NCBI GenBank assembly: GCA_944548615.1
Contig: OX155967.1
Span: 5,057,281 to 5,121,280, forward strand
Source of the DNA: Micropterix aruncella
Lineage: Eukaryota; Arthropoda; Insecta; Lepidoptera; Micropterigidae
Direction of reading: 5' to 3'
DNA length: 64,000 nucleotides
Shown here: piece after piece, positions 55,720 to 64,000 of the stretch
How the letters are laid out: each line of letters begins with the position of its first letter
Numbering within the stretch: the first letter of the stretch is position 1
Made by a program: the position numbers and the translations under genes
Notes under the pieces: model-generated
Database searches by the model: none
The model's input: only the letters and a program-made list of their open reading frames with translations
Told to the model about the DNA's origin: nothing

Positions 55720-58077
55720 TAGAATAGAATAGAATAACTTTATTGTGCTATAAAAACATAACTTAATGAATATTACGCTGGTTTTATAAAAAAGACAATT
55801 TATGCACAAATGGCGGACTTATCGCTATAGCGATATCTTACAGTCAACCATTTGATAAAATAATTCCTAATTTTCACCGTACAATACACAAAGAAGTAGT
55901 AAAGTTAAATTTAAAATAAACTTATACAGATACATGTCAGTAACTTATGCTAAGGTTGCCCAGGGAAGGATAAAGGAGAGGACAAGGTGAGGTATTTGGT
56001 TAGTGGCTGTGTAAAAATAGATGTTTCTTTAACAATTTTTTGAAAGTATGCAGCGAAGGTGCATGTCTGATAGAGTGACGGAGCTGATTTCATAAACGAG
56101 CAGAATGGACTGTAAAAGAGTGCGTGTAAACAGAAGAATGATGTATCGGAATAGCGAGTGTGTTATCCCGGCTTGATCGAAGTGGAAGACCGTGGCCTCC
56201 CAAAGGGTGGAAATTCTCCTTTAGATAGGAGGGTGAAGTGGGGTTATTGAGTATGTTGTAGAGTAGCGACAACGTATGAAAATTTCTTCGATTACGAATA
56301 GGAAGCCAATGAAGTTGCTCACGAAAGCAGCTAACGTGGTCGAACTTTCGCAAATTAAAAACATACCTGAGTAAGATATTTTGCAGACGCTCCAGCTTAT
56401 TCAAAATATCCTCACTGGCATCTATATAACAAACATCACCGTAGTCAAGTATAGGCGTTAAGAGTGTGGACACAATCATTTCTTTATGTGACATGGGGAG
56501 AAATCTTTGAAGCCGCCGGAGACTATGAAAACCATGGAAAATGCGACGACTTACTTGGTTTACTTGATCTTGCCAAGAAAGATGTTGATCTATTAGAATT
56601 CCAAGGTTTTTAACATTTTTGGTATATTCGACAATTTTTCCATTTACGCAAATCGGCGGTAATGATGAAGTGTCTATTTTTGACAATGTTTTTTTGCCGC
56701 CTATAACAATTGCTTGCGATTTATTTGGATTTATGATTATACCATGTTTTGTAGCCCAAGCACATATTTGATCTAAATCGGAGTTCATTACAGACACGGC
56801 AGTGCAAAGGTCATCTGGCCTGGCATGATAATAGATGTGAAGGTCGTCAGCGTAAAGATGGTATGATGATGTTAGGCCCTTAGCAATAGGGTTGATAAAA
56901 ATTGAGAAGAGTAACGGCGATAAGACTCCCCCTTGCGGGACGCCGGCAGTAAGCTCAACCTGGTCCGATTTAATGTGGGAAGCTTTGACACACTGGCGGC
57001 GTCCACGTAAGTAGGAGTCAAACCATGTAATAACCTTTTCAGAGACATTGAGAGCACGCACCCGTTCTAGAATAAGGTCAAAGTCAATTTGAGTTAAATG
57101 CGCTACTGAAATCTAGCAAAGAGATAATGGTAAGTTTTCTGTCATTCATTGCGCATCTAATGTCATCAGTAACTCTGACAAGAGCGGTGGTGGTGCTGTG
57201 TCCTGGGCGGAAACCTGACTGCAGGGGATCGAGCAGGTTGTTATGCGTAAGAAAGTAGTTTAGTTGAGAGTATACCGCGTATTCCAATACTTTTGAGAAT
57301 ACAGGCAAGATTGATATCGGCCTGAATTCTTTTACCGATTGTGGGACTGGTGCTTTTGGGAGAGGGATGATAAAAGCTTCTTTCCACAGTTTCGGTACAA
57401 TAGAATTATTCAGTGAAAAATTTATGAGATGAGTGAGTGTTGGCAGAATTACCTCTAAAATTGGCAGAATCAAGTCTTTGTTAAGGTCGTCACACCCAAA
57501 TGCTTTCGACTTTATTTTTTTGAAGATGCGTCTGATTTCAGGTTGACAAGTATAACAGAATGTAAATTGGGGCCCACTGGTTTTTGAGTGATTTTCCTCG
57601 CGGATAGACTTCAGTGAAGCTTCTTTATCAGTAGGGTTGAACTTGAAGGGCGGTTGTGCAAAATGAATATTAAGGGTATTCGGATCGATACTCGATTCCG
57701 CAAGATTGTGGCTTGATTTCCCTACACCAATCGTATTTAGGAACTTCCACGTATCTTTTGTATCGGCAGTTTCCAAGTTTTTGCATATAAAAGCTTTCTT
57801 AGCATTACGGCAAAGTTGGTTACAGCGATTTCTTAACAGCCTAAATGAATTCCATGTAGCGTCAGAAGGAGCAGTTTTGTGCTTTGTTTTTAATCTGTCT
57901 CTCTTTGCCATAAGTTTCTTAATTTCTTCGGTAATCCAGGGGCAGAGACGATTTTTGACACGGATACTTTTAATTGGTGCATGTTTGTCATAGAGCCCGA
58001 TGATAAGGTTATTAAGCATGTCCACCTTTTCATCTGCCGTCCATTTATTATTAGACTTACACTCTAGCTTTAACATT
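55720..58077 (-). mobile_element. 5'-truncated LINE with nearly complete RT
   Basis: The 3' tail is AGAATAGAATAGAATA at 55723-55737 (TATTC repeats on the coding strand). UTR block AATGGCGGACTTATCGCTAT is shared with 31955-32440 and 53840-54780. The 5' end is cut at 58077 before the endonuclease, abutting a short plus-strand LINE end in head-to-head orientation. Confidence 0.85.
56090..58076 (-). pseudogene. LINE reverse transcriptase, full RT domain, one frame break
   Basis: First frame (58076-57084, 330 codons): NRLCPWITEEIKKLMAKRDR linker, KIKSKAFGCDDLNKDLI, LWKEAFIIPLPKAPVPQSVK, EFRPISILPVFSKVLE, LQSGFRPGHSTTTALVRVTD and LLDFSSAF. A one-base change near 57095 shifts the frame; the second frame (57061-56090) continues with SYLRGRRQCVKASH, AGVPQGGVLSPLLFSIFINP, YADD (HLYADDLHIYY), LGILIDQHLSWQDQVNQVSR, LDYGDVCYIDASEDILNKLE and YVFNLRKFDHVSCFREQLHW. 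The final tail beyond 56090 reads LWNQLRHSIRHAPSLHTFKK in the neighbouring frame. All RT motifs are recognisable; the endonuclease is missing. Clade within the Jockey/CR1 group not decided. Confidence 0.87.
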
Positions 58078-58150
58078 CAAGGCCGAATTGGATTCATCTA
58101 TAATGCTCTTGAATACTATTTGAAATTAATAAATAAATAATAAATAAATG
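58077..58150 (+). mobile_element. 70-bp LINE 3' end in opposite orientation
   Basis: GGCCGAATTGGATTCATCTA, TAATGCTCTTGAATACTATT and a TAATAAATAAATAATAAATA tail are the complement of the 3' end of the LINE at 2331-2400. Confidence 0.75.
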
Positions 58151-58640
58151 TAAATAAACTTATAAAATTTGACAATATATATGCACATTTTTCTGAACTC
58201 TCTCTTCTACATAAATACTATAACCCAAATGCTATATTTATCTTTATCAAATATTTTAATTCAAGACGATTTTTGCTATCTCCAAATTTAGGATATTTTA
58301 TTTATAAAATATAATTGTTGTAGCATTGGCTTTCCTATTTTTCTTGTCTGTTTTTTCGTTCTGTTTCATGGCACAATTCACGGGAACTTCGTGAACGTGA
58401 TCGATAAGAACCGAAGACTTTCAAATATATTTTAATTAAATACAATCAAAGCTGTATTTGACAATAATAGTACTATATAGTATGAAATACTAGACAATAC
58501 TATTATTATTACGTACTATGTAGTATTAGACAATACTATGTAGTATGAAAATATTATTTTACACTATGAAGTATCGGCAAACAAAGTATAACGCTATGCC
58601 CAAAATGGTATCTGTCACTCGTTGTCCAAAATGGCATGAT
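58151..58640. other. unassigned sequence
   Basis: AATACTATGTAGTATGAAATA-type repeats near 58470-58560 (TACTATATAGTATGA, TACTATGTAGTATTAG, ACTATGAAGTATC) form short palindromes. Nothing else. Confidence 0.35.
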
Positions 58641-59040
58641 TGATTTATTTATTTATTTATGGTAATGTACACAATATGCAACAAGCGTAACAAATCGTAC
58701 TTAATATCTACACTTTAAATAAAACCCACAGCAAGTTGTGTCACGCTTATAGTGAAGATCGGCCCCATGTCGCCCAACTAAGTAAACACTTGTTCTAGGG
58801 CAAACATATTAAACAAATACTAGTTTAAAAAAGTTAACATATTAAAAAAAAATAGTTCAAACAAAATGAAAAACAGCGAAAATGGAAAAAAACATTGAAT
58901 TAAATAAAAATATGTATAAAAATAAAATATGTAAATATATAATTATATAATTATAATAAAATAAAACATTGAAGGAAAGCAATAAAATAAAACGCAATAA
59001 AATAAATATGTATGATTTTATGCTATATATAATATGTATC
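58641..59040 (-). mobile_element. LINE 3' UTR fragment
   Basis: TTTATTTATTTATTTATGGT tail, then GCCCAACTAAGTAAACACTT and GTTCTAGGGCAAACATATT, diverged from the 3' UTRs at 41280-41360 and 47280-47360. Confidence 0.6.
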
Positions 59041-59071
59041 TATTTAGAAATATTTCTGATGTGAATACGAG

Positions 59072-59110
59072 GCGTGAACTTCTAGACATAATATGTCTAG
59101 AAGTTCACGC
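59072..59110. repeat. perfect 19-bp palindrome
   Basis: GCGTGAACTTCTAGACATA and its exact complement separated by one A. Confidence 0.9.
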
Positions 59111-60582
59111 TAGAGGCGACACTTCAAAAATCTTGTAACATTTTCATAACGATATAACGCAGTTCTATAGTTTTGATTATATCATCGTAGGAAAGGACGG
59201 AGGGGGTGGGGGGTTCAACTAACAGCCACTATTTTTGCGTTAGCGAGAATTTATATATCAGAAGTTAAAAGTTAGTTAGTCTTTTGATTGTTGTCGCACC
59301 AACTTAACAGACGAGCACGCGCTCGACGTCAAAAAGCCGTTTTTCAGTTTGCGAACCTCACGATTTCCCGTCATTTTTAAGAGTTGCGGTTAACATAGAG
59401 TTAGACCAACTGACAATGACATCACGCGATTTGTACGTACATTCAAGCTTCCCATCTAACTAGGAATGTTAATCTCTCGAGTCGCGAGGTTAAAACTGCC
59501 CCATACCGTTTCAAATTACGAAATCGAGGGTGAAATCGACGGCCTTGAGAAAAACGACCATAACTCATAAACCACTATACGGAACATAAAAAGAAGAACT
59601 GTAAAATGATCGCATTGAAATTTCCAATATAGAATATTGAAACCTTATCTCGTAAAACAATTAAATATACCAAAAATTCTAATCTCGCTTTCTCAGTGAA
59701 ATTTTTGACAAACAGGTTTGATAGTCAAAAAACGTGAAAAATTGTACATATGCTACACCAAATCACTAATGCTGATTCACAAATTCTTTTAGAAAGTAAA
59801 TTATTCATTTTTCTTAGAAAATTCGCACCAGAAAACACCAAAATAACACTTTCCGTGAAAGCCGTGCGCGTGTCGAAAAATGACAGACGTAAAATGGCGA
59901 TTATATATATATTGAAATTTGGAGCACGCGCTCTGTAATCGATTATACGAAAATGTATCTTCTTCTATACTCTAATGTACCAAACGAAAGGTATGCGTCT
60001 CGTTCCGATTTTTAAATCGAATTCTGGCAGTGAGCGCGACATGAAACCCGACAGGGTCGCGATGCAATTTAAGCGTACTACACCCGAAACCCGTGCGGGT
60101 GGGGATGCAACGGGGGGGATAAGTTTTAATTAGAATATTAAATAGCAAGAATTCAGACCATTTTACAAACTGTTTGGCAGCTGATTAAACTGATTCTTTG
60201 TCGCTCATATAGGTACATATATTTGTTGTCAAATATTAACGAAGTCATCTCCTTTTTCCATCCATCGACGATCGAGGTATGCGAGAAGAACGCAGAGACG
60301 CTCGAAAACTAAGCATTTGCCTCGGCGATGAATCCTAAATAAAGCTTAATATTTCTAATTAAAAAACATTGTTTAAAAATATATTGTAGTTTTTATAAAA
60401 ATATCGCAAATGACCAACAAACTCGAATCACCAACAATCGGTAAATTTAAATAAATATACAAATAAAATATGTAATGCAACTTTTATAATTTAAAAATTA
60501 ATTTTTAGTACGAACTGACTCTTACTAAAAAAACATATTTATTAATATACAAAATATATTTACATCTCATGGATCACAGGGA
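59111..60582. other. unassigned sequence, possibly unique
   Basis: No repeat match to the rest of the window and no convincing frame. A G-rich run GGACGGAGGGGGTGGGGGGT is near 59190 and CAACGGGGGGGATAAG near 60108. Confidence 0.3.
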
Positions 60583-61200
60583 TATTCATATTCATATTCA
60601 TATGCATTTTTTTAGTATACCTACTGGTATACCAATCAGATACAGATTAGCAAACATCCATACAGATTAGCAAACAAACATATTTTTTATAAGAAAAAAT
60701 AAAAATAAATATAAAAACGAAAAAAAAAACAAAGAATAATGTAAAAAGAGGAAATACAAGACAAAATGCAAAGAAATCATTAAACACTTTAGCCACCAAA
60801 GCATTTTAGACTTCACTCGAGTAATATTCCTCCAGTGAGTAAAACGCCTTATCTGTGAGGTACCTCTTAAGGCGTCTCTTAAACACGTCAAGAGATTGCG
60901 CCTGCCTAAAGTGGTCGCTGAGTTTGTTGTAAACCGCTGGGCCGGCGATATAGGCTAGCCTCTCCGACTTGGATAATGAATGACTTACGGGATTTTGTTG
61001 GATAGTGGTGATGCACACAATTCACTTCAAAATCGAATAGATTTTTGCGAACGAACAGCGCTACTTCCTTTATATAAATGGACGCCAGCGTCATGATGCA
61101 GAGATAACTGAACAAAGGCCTAGCTGGCGTATCAAGCGCCACACGCGCTATTGTGCGGACTGCACGCTTCTGCATAACGAAGGCCCTCTGCCTGTCGGCT
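60583..61200 (-). mobile_element. LINE 3' end, RT C-terminal part
   Basis: Minus frames 61175-60906 (QKRAVRTIARVALDTPARPL, FSYLCIMTLASIYIKEVALF, VHHHYPTKSR) and 61018-60806 (SLSKSERLAYIAGPAVYNKL, SLDVFKRRLKRYLTDKAFYS, LEEYYSSEV) are one protein end with a frame break near 61015. The tail is an ATTCAT repeat near 60585-60603. No catalytic domain. Confidence 0.8.
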
Positions 61201-61948
61201 GCTCGCCCCCATATGTCCTATCAATTTATACAAAAGCTATTGGATTAATTTCACAAAACTTGACATACATGTTATTTACATCGCGCTTTACATGTTATTT
61301 ACATGTTATTTACATCGCGTAAAATGCCTATACGCACTGTTGGCGTCCTACGAGTTAAAGGGTTAGAAATAATAATAATAAATATAATCTGAACTATGAA
61401 ATATGAAAATAAAGAACTAGAACTAGATCTCATTCTTCGCAATCCCATACTAATCAGTCCACAATCAAATAGCATACGAATCAATTGTATTTCCCGCATT
61501 ATTAATCCCAAAAAAGTACTCCCATTTTATACCGCATTTGGTCTAAAATAACTCGGTCGGAAATCCGAAGTAGCGATAGCTTAATTATACCGCAAAAAGT
61601 GTACCCAATAGATGGAGCTTTTTTACCGATGTGGTTCAATGTTGTAACGCCCGTTTAATATGTTTATCGCCTATTAAGACCGGTTCGTTAATCGGCGGCA
61701 GTAACTGTGGTTAATTTATTGACAAAGTGGTAGTAATCATGTCGATCCAGTCGTTGATAAATTAAAAACACGGAAATTAGATATCGTTGTGCAAAATATT
61801 CCTATCTTCAAAAATAATAATTAAAAAATCTCCATTTGCACTTACAAAATAAAATACAAAAACGTGAGTCACCACATGGCAATTATCTTTCAACTAACCC
61901 AATCACAGTGCAGTGGTACATACACGCCACGCGCGTTGCGGAAATAAA
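61201..61948. other. unassigned sequence
   Basis: TTTACATGTTATTTACATCGCG is partly triplicated at 61268-61320. Otherwise unrecognised. Confidence 0.3.
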
Positions 61949-62260
61949 GGGCTCTCTAGACGATCAAGCTTGCTTGTCAAGCATCGCGTTGCGGGCTGGG
62001 AGGGGATCGTAAACAGCAGGAAATATGCATTTTTTAAAAACATTAACGAAAAATGCCTAATTTTCTAGTTTTATACCAGGGAGTCACGTCATTCATCAAT
62101 AAATTACGTCTAATTAACGTGACTCCCTGGTATAAACTACAAAATTAGGCATTTTTGGTAAATATAAAACAAAAATATTTGCATATTTTCTGCAATTTAC
62201 GATCCCTTCCCTGCCCGCGACGCGAAGCTTGCCAAGCATGCTTGATCGTCTAAAGAGCCC
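61949..62260. mobile_element. foldback MITE, 312 bp, ATAAA target duplication
   Basis: GGGCTCTCTAGACGATCAAG at the left and CTTGATCGTCTAAAGAGCCC at the right are inverted; complementarity continues through GGGATCGTAAA/TTTACGATCCC and AAAAATGCCTAATTTT/AAAATTAGGCATTTTT to ACCAGGGAGTCACG/CGTGACTCCCTGGT near the centre. ATAAA occurs at 61944-61948 and 62261-62265. Non-coding. Confidence 0.85.
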
Positions 62261-62429
62261 ATAAAGATTCATTTAATAAATATAAATAATTACATAAATT
62301 TTAATAATAATATAAATATAATAAATGAATAAAGAAATAAGTTTGTCTTCATAAGATACAAAATACTATGTTTAAAACAAAGAATTCCCGGGGAGAGAAA
62401 ATTGGGGAGGAAGGAGAGAGAAAGTGACG

Positions 62430-62675
62430 AATTGCTACTTTTTGAGGTGAATTAGAAGTTAGACAGAGCAAGGGAAGAACTGGTACATTTGAGGTGAGTT
62501 AGAAATTAAAGAGAGAAAGGAAAGAACTGGTACTTTTTGAGGTAAGTTAGAAGTTAAAGAGAGAAAGGGAAGAACTGGTACTTTTTGAGGTAAGTTAGAA
62601 GTTAAAGAGAGAAAGGGAAGAACTGATACTTTCCGAGGTGAGTTAGATCTTAGAAAAGTAGTACTTTTTGAGATG
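62430..62675. repeat. 48-bp tandem array, about five units
   Basis: Unit contains GAACTGGTACTTTTTGAGGT then AAGTTAGAAGTTAAAGAGAG. The two central units are almost identical and the outer ones diverge. Each unit has a purine-rich part and GAGGTRAGT, a consensus splice-donor sequence. Confidence 0.85.
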
Positions 62676-62905
62676 AGTCTTGAATGATTCTAACGAAGGT
62701 GAGTTTCGTATATTTATTGTTATAGTTTCAAATATTTGTAATATTTAAGAGACATATTTATAAACTCCCTTAGTGTTATTTAAACAGTTAACTGCAGAAT
62801 GCGAATATTTTGTTAGTTTTCTCGGAGTATGTCTGTTTTTAATGCTCTTATCATATATCCATTACTACATTACTGGAGCAGAAGTCATTTTAGTTGATTA
62901 TATAG

Positions 62906-63293
62906 GTTATTAGATTGCTCAATTCCATAGTAAGTTTTAGCAACTTTTCTAGCGCCGGCGACATGCAGGTAGCGCTGATAGCAAAGTTCCTTCGAAATTA
63001 ATAGCAATGTATTTGGCCATCTGTTACAACATTGATATTTTTTTATATAAAGTTGCCAATATAAAAAAAACTGCGATAGATGGCACTAATAATTGAATGC
63101 TATTATTGTTATTATTGGTCAAATTGCTGGGTTTTTATAATCAATGAGTCTTTTATAAAAACCATATCTATTCATTTTCAATGTTATTATAGATAGCCAA
63201 ATAAATATTACGCCAGTGCAAAAGGGTTGCTAATAATTTCGCCAGTGCAAAAGGGTTGCCAAATCGTACTGTTGAGTGAGCAATCTAATAACA
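62906..63293. mobile_element. MITE D, complete copy
   Basis: Left end GTTATTAGATTGCTCAATTC and right end GTGAGTGAGCAATCTAATAAC-type sequence are inverted repeats of at least 15 exact bases. Internal TAGATGGCACTAATAATTGA and GGTTGCCAAATCGTACTG (with a duplicated GTGCAAAAGGGTTGC just before) match the other copies. Confidence 0.8.
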
Positions 63294-63529
63294 TATATAA
63301 TCAATAGCCAAAGTGTTGATAGTTTCGCAAAAATAATTAATTAAAATTAAAGAATATGAAATTTTTGAGAGGCTGTACTTTTGTTTTTATAATATTAAGT
63401 TTTTTTTCCAAATGCTGCGAAGTCTTGAGAATATCTGAGAATCAAAATGTCGGACTTAAAAAAACAAAAATATAAAAAAGCAAAGTACTAGACTTCTAGT
63501 GGATTTGATATTTCTTGGCAGCGGACATA

Positions 63530-63853
63530 GGGCTCGATTGCGTTTCTTCGTGAACTAAAATCTGAAATTAGTTCGTGGAACGAGACAGGGCAATACGCTA
63601 GACTCTAGAGTAGAATGTGAAATGAACGGTTGTCACTTTTTCGCATTAAAACTACCCACCAAAGATAAAGCACCTGAATCTAAGATTGCACGAAATGTGT
63701 TTAAACTTATTCCGACGAATATAAGTTCGACAGGTAGTTTTGAAGCTGAAAAATCGACGAACGTTCGTGTCACATTTCGCTCTAACGTATTGCTCTATCT
63801 CGTTCGCTTGAACTAATTTCAGTTTTAGTTCAGAAAGGAACGCAATCGGGCCC
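63530..63853. mobile_element. MITE F, complete copy
   Basis: GGGCTCGATTGCGTTTCTTC and GAACGCAATCGGGCCC ends pair over about 40 bases including TGAAATTAGTTCGTGG/GAACTAATTTCAG. The open frames on each strand (63622-63861) recur in other copies and are not genes. Confidence 0.8.
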
Positions 63854-63879
63854 ATTAACATTAAAACTATAATATTATA

Positions 63880-64000
63880 ATATGTGTATTTTTATATAAA
63901 GACAAAATAAACAACGGCTTTTCAATCAAGTGGCCTATTTATTCAGGACTCCTCTTCCTCTGAAAACCCACTGGGGCGTCGTTGATATATTCTACATGGG
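63880..64000 (-). CDS. possible terminal exon of an unidentified gene (cut by window end)
   Basis: On the minus strand from the edge one frame reads CRIYQRRPSGFSEEEES followed by a stop near 63948 and AATAAA directly after it. An acidic end plus an immediate polyadenylation signal suits a real 3' end, of either a host gene or a transposase, but the open part is under 20 codons. Confidence 0.25.

Noticed and set aside
62430..62675. CRISPR-like array
   Set aside because: Units are contiguous 48-bp tandem repeats without unique spacers, in a eukaryotic genome.

Overview
This is a eukaryotic, AT-rich and gene-poor stretch, most probably from a butterfly or moth. That assignment is inference from the repeat content: Helitron-like ends beginning TCTATACTAA, high-copy short inverted-repeat elements, a BEL/Pao LTR retrotransposon, many 5'-truncated non-LTR retrotransposons, and piggyBac and hAT remnants. 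The window is essentially a graveyard of transposable elements, many inserted into one another. The only candidate host coding sequence is a signal-peptide exon at the left edge (minus strand) and a possible last exon at the right edge (minus strand).

Layout: 1-7 kb holds the host exon, two minus-strand LINE remnants, two MITEs, a Helitron end and a perfect 68-bp palindrome. 7-15 kb holds G/C-skewed repeat B (one copy duplicated in tandem), a 5S-rRNA-derived fragment, MITE F, repeat C and a hAT remnant. 15-22 kb holds a Helitron-like element containing 200 bp of pure TA, repeat A split by a LINE with clean target duplications, MITE D, a LINE 3' end and a tRNA-derived SINE. 22.3-29.4 kb is a BEL/Pao element with two 1,567-bp LTRs and a TATAA target duplication; its single 1,259-codon frame keeps gag, protease and an integrase DDE triad but has lost the reverse-transcriptase catalytic core and RNase H. 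29.6-34 kb holds two LINE 3' ends and two copies of repeat C, one inserted head-on inside the other. 34.7-39.2 kb is the best-preserved LINE, with both ORFs on the minus strand. 40-48.8 kb holds LINE fragments nested in repeats A and B, a Mutator-like MITE, and a piggyBac deletion derivative bounded by TTAA. 49.6-64 kb holds a second hAT remnant, more copies of repeats A, B, D and E, further LINEs including a nearly complete RT with one frame break, a foldback MITE, a 48-bp tandem array carrying splice-donor-like motifs, and MITE F.

The genes do not form a pathway or operon. The useful biology is transposition history: who inserted into whom, which copies look young (BEL/Pao, LINE at 34.7-39.2 kb), and which short repeats (A, B, C, D, E, F) lack an obvious autonomous partner here. 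Repeat letters A-F are labels of convenience used in this report only. I found no convincing new multi-gene system. The least explained items are repeat C, the palindrome at 5.4 kb, the deleted but open BEL/Pao frame, and the degenerate SGNH-like ORF1 of the LINE.
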